14,518 nucleotides of DNA from Candidatus Aminicenantes bacterium UBA4085 (GTDB lineage: Bacteria > Acidobacteriota > Aminicenantia > Aminicenantales > UBA4085), in NCBI GenBank assembly GCA_002383325.1, contig DFYJ01000012.1, positions 1,977-16,494 on the forward strand. The letters run 5' to 3'. Shown piece by piece: positions 7,045 to 14,273 of this stretch. The number at the start of each line of letters is the position of its first letter. Position 1 is the stretch's first letter. The notes beneath the pieces were generated by a model that searched no databases, had not been told where the DNA came from, and saw nothing but the letters and a program-made list of their open reading frames with translations. Both the position numbers and the translations under genes were made by a program.

Positions 7045-8531
7045 ACAAGAAAGCGCCCCTGATCATCTTCCTGATGCTAGCCTGTTGCGCCGCCCACATC
7101 GAAGCAGCTCTCACTTTGTCGCGGGCTTCGGTTTCCGAGGCTGACGGTGCCCAGAAGCCCCTGCCGCCCGATGTGGCCAAGGCCCTGGCCGTGATTGACG
7201 GCGCCTCGGCCTATGCCCATGTCAAGACCATGGCCGCACCCGCCTTCGCCGGGCGCCTGACCGGTCACCCGGGCTACACCGCTGCCGCCCGCTGGGCGGC
7301 CGGCCTGTTCCGCGCCTGGGGCCTCAAGCCCATCGATGCCAAGGATGGCTTTCTCCAGCCTTACCCGTCCCCCTACACCATCGTCCGCTCGGCCGAGATG
7401 ACGGTCTTTCCCTCGGGCGGCGAGGCCGGCCGCAAACTGGCCCCCAACGCGGACTTCCTGCCGCTTCTCTTCACCGACAGCGGCAAGGTCGAGACGGGCT
7501 TGGTCTTCGCCGGCTGGGGCATCTCGGCCCCTGAGCTCGGCTACGACGACTACGCCGGGCTCGACGTGCAGGGCAAGATGGTGCTCTGCTTCCGCGGCGC
7601 GCCGATGGACGACGACCGCTTCAACCGCCACGACGAGCACAGGACCCGGATGCAAACGGCCCAGGACCAAGGCGCCGCCGGGCTCATCTACATCTATCCC
7701 GAGCCCCTCTCCAATCCCAACGGCGACTGGCGCAAGGGATTCCTTCCGGCCATGATCAGCGAGAAAATCGCCGACTCGCTGCTCCAGGAGAAGAAAGTCT
7801 CCAGCGCCGAGCTGAAGAAGGACCTGCGGTCCTACGGCCGCCCGATCAGCTTCGGCCTGGCATCCCGCATCCGCTACGAAGTCGCCTCCGAGCACCATCC
7901 CGACGGCATCGGCTACAACGTCGTCGGCTATGTCGAGGGCTCGAACCCCGCCCTGAAAAGGGAGTGCCTCGTCGTCGGCGGCCACTTCGACCACGACGGC
8001 CTGCACATGGGCTTCCTCTACCCCGGAGCCAACGACAATGCCAGCGGCTCGGCCACGGTCATGGAGATCGCCCGGGCCTTCGCCGCGCTCGGCAAGAAGC
8101 CCAAGAGGTCGGTGGTCTTCGCCCTCTTCGGCGGCGAAGAGATGGGCCTGCAGGGCTCGACCTGGTTCGCCGGCCATCCTCTGCCCCAGTTCGACAAGGT
8201 CGACGCCATGTTCAACTTCGACATGACCGGCGAAGGGGACGGAGCGGGCGGCGGCTACTCCGATGCGGCCCTCAAGGCCTGCCTCGACGAGGCGGACGCC
8301 CACGTCGGCATTCTGCGCGGCACCGGCCTGATGTCCGGTCCGGTGGGCGTGCGCGGCTCGGATTTCGCCCCGTTTTATGCCAAGGGCGTTCCCGTCGTTA
8401 CGATCGGCTCGAACGGGCCGCACCTGGCCTACCACCTGACCGGAGACACGATCTACCGGATCAATCCCGAGATCATGGCCGACATCGCCCGCCTGGCCTT
8501 TCTGGCCGGCCGGGCCTGGGCGGACCGTTGA
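7041..8531 (+). CDS. exported M28 family metallopeptidase with PA domain (paralogue 2)
   Basis: This 496-residue exported aminopeptidase-like enzyme has the same architecture as the M28 protein at 4403-5950. The start ATG 7041 overlaps the previous stop as ATGA. AAGGAG (7021-7026) is 14 bases away, so coupling probably sets initiation. The signal peptide is MNKKAPLIIFLMLACCAAHIEA; the Cys pair at 15-16 makes a lipoprotein conceivable, but the lipobox is poor. A PA-like insert spans about 105-290 (GWGISAPELGYDDY). The metal site is complete: H315 (GGHFDH), D332 (GANDNA), E366/E367 (GGEEMG), D394 (FNFDMTG) and H465 (AYHLTGD). Long identical phrases shared with the other M28 gene include APELGYDDYAG, HHPDG and NVVG, so the two are paralogues. 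The expected activity is removal of N-terminal residues or dipeptides from peptides outside the cytoplasm. The M23 gene follows after 43 bp. Confidence 0.9.
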   Translation: MNKKAPLIIFLMLACCAAHIEAALTLSRASVSEADGAQKPLPPDVAKALAVIDGASAYAHVKTMAAPAFAGRLTGHPGYTAAARWAAGLFRAWGLKPIDAKDGFLQPYPSPYTIVRSAEMTVFPSGGEAGRKLAPNADFLPLLFTDSGKVETGLVFAGWGISAPELGYDDYAGLDVQGKMVLCFRGAPMDDDRFNRHDEHRTRMQTAQDQGAAGLIYIYPEPLSNPNGDWRKGFLPAMISEKIADSLLQEKKVSSAELKKDLRSYGRPISFGLASRIRYEVASEHHPDGIGYNVVGYVEGSNPALKRECLVVGGHFDHDGLHMGFLYPGANDNASGSATVMEIARAFAALGKKPKRSVVFALFGGEEMGLQGSTWFAGHPLPQFDKVDAMFNFDMTGEGDGAGGGYSDAALKACLDEADAHVGILRGTGLMSGPVGVRGSDFAPFYAKGVPVVTIGSNGPHLAYHLTGDTIYRINPEIMADIARLAFLAGRAWADR

Positions 8532-8574
8532 GATGGATGTAACCTTTTTCTCCGGCGGAGCGTAGAGATAGGCG

Positions 8575-9864
8575 ATGGACCGGGAAGAGCCCTTTTTGCG
8601 CGAAGTCCCTCCGCTGGCGCGCCGGACTCCGACCGGCCGGCGGCTGAGGAAGCTCCGCATCGCCGTCGCCTTCATAGTCGTCATCCTGATAACCGCGACA
8701 GCGCTCTTCCTTCTTCTGCCCCGCGGCGCGGACCGGGCTGATAAGGAGGCCGCACCCGCCATCTCCTTCCCGACTCATCCCGCCCCGCCGGCCCCCATTC
8801 TGGAAGCCATACCCCTCGGGACGACCTTGAGCGATCTCCTGGCCCTGCACGGCTTCAACGGGGCCGAGGCGAATCGCTTTTACGAGGATGTCAAGCCGGT
8901 CTTCGATCTGCGCAAGGTGGTGGCAGACCGGGCCATGCGCTTCTTCATGGATGAGGCCGGGATCGTCCAGGCCGTCGAATACGACGTGGATGATCGCCGC
9001 TACCTGCGGGTCGACAGGGTCGGGGACCGCTTCTTGCCGGGCATCATCGCCTACCGCTTCGAGTCGAAACAGTCCTACGCCACCGGGACCATCGAAGACA
9101 TCCTCATCAACGCCCTCAAGAAGCAGGGCGAGAAGGAAGTGCTGGCCCTGATGATGGCCGAGCTGTTCGCCTGGGACGTCGACTTCAACACTGAGCTGCG
9201 GGTCGGCGATTCTTTCCGGCTGGTCTTCGAGCGCAACTTCCGCGAGGGGGCCTTCGCCGGCTACGGCGAGATCCTGGCCGCCGAGTTCATCTGCCAGGGC
9301 AAGGCCTACCAGGCCTTTCGCTTCGTCTACCCCGACACCGGCGAGGCGGATCACTTCGACGCAACCGGCAAGTCGGTTCGCAAGGAGTTCCTCCGCTCGC
9401 CGCTGCCCTACGCCGCCCCGATCACTTCGCGCTTCACCAGCAGCCGCCTGCACCCGATCTATAAGGTCTACCGGGCCCATTACGGCGTGGATTTCGGCGC
9501 CCCGATCGGCACCCCCGTGCGGGCCACGGGCGACGGCGTCGTCGCAGCGACCGAATGGCAGGGCGGGGCCGGACGGACAATCAAGATCCGGCACGCCAAC
9601 GGCTACACGACGATGTACCTGCACCTGAGCCGCATCCTGGTCGAGCAGGGGCAGCGGGTGCGGATGGGGCAGACGATCGGGCGGGTCGGCTCATCCGGCG
9701 CTTCGACGGGGCCTCACTTGGACTACCGGATCCAGCAGAACGGCGCCTACATCAATCCGCTGGGACGGCGCTTCAATCCGGTGGCGCCGCTGCGCAAGGA
9801 GTATACCGAGGCTTTCGCCCAGGAAGTGGCGCGCCTGCGGGCCCTTCTCGACGCGGGCAAGTGA
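8575..9864 (+). CDS. membrane-anchored M23/LytM-type endopeptidase
   Basis: This 429-residue type II membrane protein has an Arg-rich cytoplasmic end (15-28) and one transmembrane helix (about 29-48). A Pro/Ala linker leads to a beta-rich periplasmic domain (about 75-265) like that of MepM/YebA-type proteins. The LytM domain (about 275-400) carries H302 and D306 in AHYGVDFGAPIGTPV and H350 in YLHLS. The HxH motif appears as H381-L-D383 in TGPHLDYRI, so the last zinc ligand is Asp instead of His. Family members cut peptide cross-links in peptidoglycan or act as inactive amidase activators; here either is possible. The ribosome binding site is weak: GGAG (8557-8560) is 14 bases from the ATG and could pair with CTCC upstream. 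It is the last gene of the plus-strand envelope run and converges on the FecR gene. Confidence 0.88.
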   Translation: MDREEPFLREVPPLARRTPTGRRLRKLRIAVAFIVVILITATALFLLLPRGADRADKEAAPAISFPTHPAPPAPILEAIPLGTTLSDLLALHGFNGAEANRFYEDVKPVFDLRKVVADRAMRFFMDEAGIVQAVEYDVDDRRYLRVDRVGDRFLPGIIAYRFESKQSYATGTIEDILINALKKQGEKEVLALMMAELFAWDVDFNTELRVGDSFRLVFERNFREGAFAGYGEILAAEFICQGKAYQAFRFVYPDTGEADHFDATGKSVRKEFLRSPLPYAAPITSRFTSSRLHPIYKVYRAHYGVDFGAPIGTPVRATGDGVVAATEWQGGAGRTIKIRHANGYTTMYLHLSRILVEQGQRVRMGQTIGRVGSSGASTGPHLDYRIQQNGAYINPLGRRFNPVAPLRKEYTEAFAQEVARLRALLDAGK

Positions 9865-9878
9865 TCCCGCGATCTTTT
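9852..9878 (+). terminator. candidate intrinsic terminator after the M23 gene
   Basis: CGCGGG (9852-9857) and CCCGCG (9866-9871) form a 6-bp all-GC stem with an 8-nt loop, followed by ATCTTTTA. The hairpin covers the M23 stop codon, and the T run covers the stop of the convergent FecR gene, in the 12-bp gap between the two. The short T run makes it moderate. Confidence 0.45.
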
Positions 9879-11838
9879 ACTTCTTGATATGTCCCCCCGA
9901 CTCGGCCGATCCGGTCGAGCCGGTGGAGGATCCCGAGCCTGATACCGTGCTGGCCGATCCGGAAGAGCCTGAGGAGCCGGAGGAACCCGTCGAGGATGAG
10001 CCGCCGCCTCCGGCGGAGGGATGCGACCCGCCCCCGTAAAGGCCCGGCTCGGTCCGATTGTAGGGGCTATTGCCCGATGTCAGACCAAGCTCGGGACACA
10101 GAATCTGGTTGCTGCGGCTGTCGTAGAAGAGGCCGACGCCAGACCGGCTTGCCATGCGGGCGTCGGGATTCCAGTCGATTGTCCTGACGGTCATCCTGGC
10201 CCGGTTTGTCGAGGCGACCGCTCCGGCCCGCGGCCGCTCCACGACCTGGCGCGGCGCCGCTTCCTGCCCGCGGTCGATCCGGCCCGCCAGACCGGCCGGC
10301 ACATCGCCTTCCACCGCCGTCAGCTTGGCCATGGCCCGGTTGGACTCTTCCCAGGCCTTCGAGGGAGGTTGGACGCTCATCAGGATACGGATAGGATCGC
10401 CGGCCGGCCGCGAGGCGGCGGAAGCTCTGAAGGATTCGAAGGAGACAGCCATCTTGCTGAGGTCAGCCGACATCAGCCCTGCCTTGTCGACGACGCTGGC
10501 AAACTTGCCCTGGGACAGGAACGATTCGCGGGCCGCGGCATCGCCATTTTTCAGATCTTCCATCAGATGTCTGAAGCCGGCCTTGTATTCCGAAAGCAAG
10601 GGGTAGAGCGGATCCTTGGATGGACCATTATATAAAGGCCACCAAAGTTTTTTCTCGACGGCGCCGGGCCATGGTTCCCTCCAGGCCCAATAGGGATATC
10701 CGTAAGCTATGTAGTTATAATCGGCCATCCAGGAAAGCGGGTCGTAATACCACATGCCCCAGTCCCACATGCTCCATGGCCGCCAGGACCAGTATCCGTA
10801 GAAGAAGGTCCAATCGACCCAGGCCGGGGCGAAGGCCGAGCCAGGGATCCAGTACCAGCCCCGCTTGCTGCTCCACTGCCAGACGCCGAGATGATAGGGT
10901 ATCCAGCCCCATGGCTCGCTGGCGATCCAGAAGTTGGCATTGCGGTAATTCGTCCAGCGGCCGGCGAAGTAGGGCTGCCAGGTCCCCCAGGGATAGATGT
11001 CGTTGTAGAACGGCCGCCAGACATAGCCGAAGTAATCGTCATACAACCATTCGCCGTAGTGGTTGGCATAGCGCTGGGCCCAGTCGAAAACCGCCGGCTG
11101 GAGCCGCTGGACAGGCTTCGGCAGGGGGGTCAAGCCCTTGTGCAGCTTGTCGAAGTCCGCATTGACGGACACATTCCAGGCTTCGAAGCCCTCGAAGGGC
11201 AAAGGCTGGCCCAGGGTGAAGCGGTTGTCGGCGCCGAAGATCACGCCCTCCTTCGATTCGAGGAGAAGGGTCTTGGGCGACTTGAGGTCGGCCCCGTAGA
11301 GGGCCGTGGCCTTGCCGTGGATCATCTGGACCTCGGTCGCGCCGCCGACGGTCAGGCCGATCAAGCCTACGGATTGGTGCTTGGGCTTGATGGCCGCCTT
11401 GGGGGTGAGGACCTGGAAGAGCTCACGGTTGCCATATTGCTTATATTGGATGTAGAGGCGGCCCTTGGACAGGACCAAGTTGGACATCTGGCTGGCTGAG
11501 GTCAGGCTTTGAGCCAGGATGGTCTCGATCTTCAGCTCGGTATTAAAGTCCAGCCGGACGATGGTGGCATTGTCGAATTGGATCTCGACCCGCCGCTCCT
11601 TGGAGGTCCGGATAGTGTCCCCGGGGCCCAGAGGCAGGTTGAGGATAGCCGGCTCGGGAGCCTTGCCGCCCTCCCGCAGGACGACCGGGTCGAGCCCGTC
11701 GCCGCGAACGTCCGTCAGGCTGATATGCCCGAAATAGAAGTCCTTCGGGCCGTTGAGCACCTTGTAGGGGGCCGCCGCGGCTGAAAATGCCGTCAAGCCG
11801 AGAATCAGGACGGCAAGAACAATCCCTTTTCGGTTCAT
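9877..11838 (-). CDS. exported FecR-domain protein with Trp/Tyr-rich DUF6600-like domain
   Basis: This 653-residue exported protein has a clear signal peptide (1-23). A FecR-like beta domain follows (about 70-200) with GDTIRTSKERRVEIQFDN, LDFNTELKI and the strand LVLSKGRLYI. Residues 250-400 are extraordinarily aromatic, with 27 Trp in about 150 residues. They contain the DUF6600/YXWXXGXW-type phrases YGEWLYDDYFGYVWRP, FAGRW, EPWGWIPYHLGVW and GWYWIPG. A less ordered region (400-600) precedes a 50-residue Gly/Ser tail (601-650) and a final IKK. The start has AGGAGG six bases upstream and a strong promoter. FecR-like domains outside FecR itself appear as ligand-binding or scaffold modules. The aromatic domain suggests surface or carbohydrate contacts, but its function is not established. 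No sigma factor or TonB receptor is adjacent, so it is not a classical iron-citrate regulator. Confidence 0.8.
   Translation of the reverse strand: MNRKGIVLAVLILGLTAFSAAAAPYKVLNGPKDFYFGHISLTDVRGDGLDPVVLREGGKAPEPAILNLPLGPGDTIRTSKERRVEIQFDNATIVRLDFNTELKIETILAQSLTSASQMSNLVLSKGRLYIQYKQYGNRELFQVLTPKAAIKPKHQSVGLIGLTVGGATEVQMIHGKATALYGADLKSPKTLLLESKEGVIFGADNRFTLGQPLPFEGFEAWNVSVNADFDKLHKGLTPLPKPVQRLQPAVFDWAQRYANHYGEWLYDDYFGYVWRPFYNDIYPWGTWQPYFAGRWTNYRNANFWIASEPWGWIPYHLGVWQWSSKRGWYWIPGSAFAPAWVDWTFFYGYWSWRPWSMWDWGMWYYDPLSWMADYNYIAYGYPYWAWREPWPGAVEKKLWWPLYNGPSKDPLYPLLSEYKAGFRHLMEDLKNGDAAARESFLSQGKFASVVDKAGLMSADLSKMAVSFESFRASAASRPAGDPIRILMSVQPPSKAWEESNRAMAKLTAVEGDVPAGLAGRIDRGQEAAPRQVVERPRAGAVASTNRARMTVRTIDWNPDARMASRSGVGLFYDSRSNQILCPELGLTSGNSPYNRTEPGLYGGGSHPSAGGGGSSSTGSSGSSGSSGSASTVSGSGSSTGSTGSAESGGHIKK
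9903..10038 (-). repeat. Gly/Ser-coding low-complexity tail of the FecR-domain protein
   Basis: The minus strand encodes a 46-residue part of the tail made almost only of Gly, Ser, Thr and Ala, with SSGSSGSSG as the clearest repeat unit. The DNA shows degenerate repeats of GAGGAGCCGGAGGA-like units on the plus strand. Length variation between strains would be expected. Confidence 0.5.
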
Positions 11839-11863
11839 GGCGGGCCTCCTGGACCAGGGCTCT

Positions 11864-11893
11864 ATTATAGATCACATGCAAAGACTATGCCAA
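11864..11893 (-). promoter_or_regulatory. sigma-70-type promoter for the FecR-domain gene
   Basis: On the minus strand TTGGCA (11893-11888) and a perfect TATAAT (11869-11864) are 18 bp apart. The transcript would start near 11857, giving a leader of about 19 nt that holds AGGAGG (11850-11845) six bases before the ATG at 11838. This is one of the best promoter matches in the window. Confidence 0.65.
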
Positions 11894-11962
11894 TCGCCTC
11901 CGCCTTAAGGCACTCCCAAAACAGGTGCCGATCGTCCTCCCAGGGGGACACTTGCCGGCGCG

Positions 11963-11991
11963 TTGAACGCCGCCCGGATGTCGGATAGAAT
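11963..11991 (+). promoter_or_regulatory. sigma-70-type promoter for the Nudix gene
   Basis: TTGAAC (11963-11968) and TAGAAT (11986-11991) are 17 bp apart. The transcript would begin near 11998, only about ten bases before ATG 12008. In-frame starts further upstream (TTG 11963, ATG 11978, ATG 11990) would then not be transcribed, which decides the gene start. Confidence 0.55.
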
Positions 11992-12007
11992 GAGGCAGGA
12001 CTTCATC

Positions 12008-12463
12008 ATGCCCCGGTACAAGAATCCCGCGCCGACCATTGACCTGATCATCGAGATTGAGGACGAGGCGGGTCGGCCCGGCATCGTTCTGATCCAGAGA
12101 GGCCATTATCCCCCGGGCTGGGCCCTGCCGGGGGGCTTCGTCGAATACGGCGAAACCCTGGAGCAGGCGGCCGTCAGGGAGGGTCGCGAAGAGACGGGCT
12201 TGAGGGTCAAGCTGCTGGGCCAGTTCCATACCTATTCGGACCCGGCCCGGGATCCCCGCAAGCACACCATCTCGACCGTTTTCCTGGCCAAGGCCACGGG
12301 CCGGCCCAAAGCGGGAGACGACGCCCGGCAGGCAGCCGTCTATACCCGCCGCGGGCTGCCTTCCCCCCTGGCCTTCGACCACGCCCGCATCCTGGCCGAT
12401 TACTACCGGTTCAAGGCCCAGGCCGCCGCGGCAAAGCCGGCGCGAGGAGGCAAACATGGATGA
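12008..12463 (+). CDS. Nudix hydrolase, ADP-ribose pyrophosphatase-like
   Basis: This 151-residue cytoplasmic enzyme would hydrolyse nucleoside diphosphates linked to another group. The Nudix box is intact at 43-65: G43, E49, R57-E58, then REETGL with catalytic E61/E62, on a background [19 protein letters not shown]. The opening [13 protein letters not shown] is typical of small ADP-ribose pyrophosphatase-like or 8-oxo-dGTPase-like Nudix proteins. The exact substrate cannot be read from sequence. The frame is open upstream to 11963, but ATG 12008 is preferred. It has AGGA seven bases before it, the family normally starts just before this Tyr-Lys-Asn-Pro, and the best promoter lies across the earlier starts. 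The last ten residues ([10 protein letters not shown]) are a basic tail. The stop overlaps the next start by 8 bp, so the two are cotranscribed. Confidence 0.88.
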   Translation: MPRYKNPAPTIDLIIEIEDEAGRPGIVLIQRGHYPPGWALPGGFVEYGETLEQAAVREGREETGLRVKLLGQFHTYSDPARDPRKHTISTVFLAKATGRPKAGDDARQAAVYTRRGLPSPLAFDHARILADYYRFKAQAAAAKPARGGKHG

Positions 12464-12734
12464 GACTCGGGACCTGGACCTCAAGGAGGTCACCCACGTC
12501 TGGGGGCTGGCCGCCGCGGATGTCCTCAAGAGCTATCTCGAGAGCAACGGCATTCTCTGCATCTATAGGACCTCGGTCGTCCCCTTTGTCCATGTCTTCA
12601 CCACCGACGGCATGGGCGAGATCAAGATCATGGTCAAGGCGGAGGACCTGGAGGCCGCCAGAGCCCTTCTGGCCAAGACCGATGTGCCGCCTGATGATTC
12701 GGGAGGGCCCGAAAGCCCGAAAGAGACCGTCTAG
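12456..12734 (+). CDS. DUF2007-like putative signal-transducing protein
   Basis: This 92-residue cytoplasmic protein starts at ATG 12456 behind GAGGAGG (12444-12450, five-base spacing) and overlaps the end of the Nudix gene. The sequence follows the compact ferredoxin-like layout of the DUF2007 family. A first strand (VTHVWGL) is followed by the helix [13 protein letters not shown] and paired strands (LCIYRT, HVFTT). Then come [18 protein letters not shown] and an acidic/Pro tail. DUF2007 proteins are annotated as putative signal transducers, with PII-like topology and no known ligand. Family assignment rests on pattern recognition of the motif in which a substrate-like strand is followed by V-x-x-E-D-L-E-x-A-x-x-L-L. 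The gene ends 175 bp before mraZ. Confidence 0.7.
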   Translation: MDETRDLDLKEVTHVWGLAAADVLKSYLESNGILCIYRTSVVPFVHVFTTDGMGEIKIMVKAEDLEAARALLAKTDVPPDDSGGPESPKETV

Positions 12735-12851
12735 CGCCTCCGCGACCGCCAAAGACCGTTATTTTCGCTTAGAATCACCCCAGGTACGCGATCTTCCCAT
12801 TTATGAGCGCCCTATATCCCAACAGGAACTATAAAATTCCCAAAATTTCTC

Positions 12852-12880
12852 TTGACAACCCCCCCAGGCGGGTCTATATT
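12852..12880 (+). promoter_or_regulatory. sigma-70-type promoter for mraZ and the dcw cluster
   Basis: A perfect TTGACA (12852-12857) and TATATT (12875-12880) lie exactly 17 bp apart, predicting a start near 12887 and a 23-nt leader. The spacer begins with A and then seven consecutive Cs (12859-12865). This is the strongest promoter in the window and would drive mraZ, rsmH, the ftsL-like gene and probably the cluster beyond the edge. Confidence 0.75.
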
Positions 12881-12890
12881 CGATTCGAAA

Positions 12891-12915
12891 TGGGATCTAC
12901 TGGGAAGAAATGGGC
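12891..12915 (+). promoter_or_regulatory. MraZ operator, three TGGG boxes at 10-bp spacing
   Basis: TGGGA (12891-12895), TGGGA (12901-12905) and TGGGC (12911-12915) are spaced exactly 10 bp apart, on one face of the helix. This matches the TGGGN-N5 repeats bound by MraZ in E. coli (established knowledge). The boxes lie about 4 to 28 bases downstream of the predicted transcript start, and the third covers the ATG and second codon of mraZ. MraZ bound here would block the promoter region, so negative autoregulation of the dcw operon is inferred. Confidence 0.8.
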
Positions 12916-13380
12916 GAAGAGAAGTTCATCGGGAGCTACGAGGCCACCCTCGACAAGGCCGGCCGTCTGAAGATTCCAGAACGGTTCCGGGCCCTGCTCG
13001 AAGGCCGATACGGGCCTCGTCTCTTCATCACCTCCTTTGAAAACGAATCCGTCCGGATCTTCCCCCTTCCCGTCTGGGAAGAGCTGACGGGCACATCCGA
13101 GATCCAAATGGCGTTCATCCGCTCCAGCTACCGGGATTTCTTCCTGAACGCCCACAGCCGCGGCTGTCTGGCCGAAGTCGATGCCAGGGGCCGCGCCCTC
13201 ATTCCGCCCGGCCTTCGCCAGAAGACCGAGCTCGGGACCGAGGTCAAGGTCGTGGGCATGAACAACTACCTGGAGGTCTGGAGCATGGAGCGCCTGGAGA
13301 AGCGGCTCGACGAGCATCCCCTGACGGGGGACGACATCGATCGCTTCGCCACCCTCGGGCCCGTCCGGAAGCCGGAATGA
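12910..13380 (+). CDS. mraZ: transcriptional regulator MraZ
   Basis: This 156-residue DNA-binding protein is the first gene of the dcw cluster and its autorepressor in species studied. Two AbrB-like half-domains are visible. The first, about 10-50, has the motif YEATLDKAGRLKIPERFR. The second, about 86-125, has AEVDARGRALIPPGLR. These contain the paired D-x-x-G-R motifs that line the DNA-binding ring. The length is near the usual 140-155, with a short charged C-terminal tail. The start ATG 12910 follows GGGAAG and coincides with the third TGGG box. The stop overlaps the rsmH start by ATGA. Order (mraZ-rsmH-ftsL) and operator agree with the assignment. Confidence 0.97.
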   Translation: MGEEKFIGSYEATLDKAGRLKIPERFRALLEGRYGPRLFITSFENESVRIFPLPVWEELTGTSEIQMAFIRSSYRDFFLNAHSRGCLAEVDARGRALIPPGLRQKTELGTEVKVVGMNNYLEVWSMERLEKRLDEHPLTGDDIDRFATLGPVRKPE

Positions 13381-14273
13381 GCCGCCCTGAACATATACCC
13401 GTCCTTCTCGACGAGTCGCTGGAGATGCTGGCCGTCGACCGGCCCGGGCTCTACATCGACTGCACCCTGGGCCTGGGCGGCCACTCCCTGGAAATCCTTC
13501 GCCGCAATCCCGAGGCCGAGCTGGTTGGATTGGACCTGGACGAGCAGGCCATCGCCGTCGCCCAGAAGCGGCTCGAGCCTTTCGGCGGCCGGGTGACGCT
13601 CTACCTCTCCGACTACCGCAATCTGCCGGAGATCGAGATCGACTTCCAGCGCGTCCGCGGCGTCCTCCTGGACATGGGCATGTCCTCCTTCCAGCTCGAT
13701 TCCCCCGAGCGGGGCTTCAGCCACGCCCTGGACGGGCCGCTCGACATGCGCATGGACCTGCGCAACAAGAACAGTGCCGCCCGCATCCTGGAGAAAGCCT
13801 CCGAGATCAAGCTGGCCCAGATTTTCCGCGATTACGGCGAGCTGCGGCAGGCGCGCCCGCTGGCCCGGGCCATCGCCTCGGCCCGCCGCCTCAAGCCCCT
13901 CGAGAGTACGGCCGAGCTGCGGACCCTGGTCGAGCGGGTCTGCCACTGGATCCCCCAGCGAGGCAAGATCCACCCGGCTTCGAAGGTCTTCCAGGCTTTG
14001 CGCATCGAGGTCAACAACGAGCTGGAGGGCCAGGACGCCTTCCTCGAGCGGACTCTGCGGCTCCTTCCCCCCGGCGGGCGCCTGGCCGCGATCTCCTTCC
14101 ACTCGCTCGAGGACCGGGTCGTCAAACACACCTTCCTGAGACTGGCCGACAAGGAGGCCGCGCTCCCCCTGATCGACATCCTGACCCGCAAGCCGATCGT
14201 CCCCTCGGAGGACGAGGTGGCGCGCAATCCGCGCTCCCGCTCGGCCAAGCTGCGGGCGGCGGTGAGACGATGA
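13377..14273 (+). CDS. rsmH: 16S rRNA (cytosine(1402)-N(4))-methyltransferase RsmH
   Basis: This 298-residue enzyme methylates N4 of C1402 in the decoding centre of 16S rRNA, using S-adenosylmethionine, in the cytoplasm. The Rossmann SAM site is IDCTLGLGGHS (27-37), a variant of the usual DATxGxGGHS, followed by GLDLDEQAI (51-59). The family signatures LLDMGMSSFQLD (97-108), ERGFS (111-115), PLDMRMD (121-127) and, near the C-terminus, VFQALRIEVNNEL and ISFHSLEDR are all present. The HxPV opening (HIPVLLDE, 6-13) supports the ATG 13377 start, which overlaps the mraZ stop as ATGA. Length is normal. The gene is also called mraW. Confidence 0.97.
   Translation: MSRPEHIPVLLDESLEMLAVDRPGLYIDCTLGLGGHSLEILRRNPEAELVGLDLDEQAIAVAQKRLEPFGGRVTLYLSDYRNLPEIEIDFQRVRGVLLDMGMSSFQLDSPERGFSHALDGPLDMRMDLRNKNSAARILEKASEIKLAQIFRDYGELRQARPLARAIASARRLKPLESTAELRTLVERVCHWIPQRGKIHPASKVFQALRIEVNNELEGQDAFLERTLRLLPPGGRLAAISFHSLEDRVVKHTFLRLADKEAALPLIDILTRKPIVPSEDEVARNPRSRSAKLRAAVRR

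Noticed and set aside
7077..8762. 561-codon minus-strand frame opposite the second M28 gene
   Set aside because: It is a GC-rich antisense shadow made of Gly/Val/Asp/Glu repeats, while the plus strand encodes a complete enzyme with all catalytic residues.
9877..11838. Classical FecI/FecR iron-citrate signalling system
   Set aside because: The protein has a signal peptide instead of an N-terminal anti-sigma region, and no sigma factor or TonB-dependent receptor gene is adjacent.
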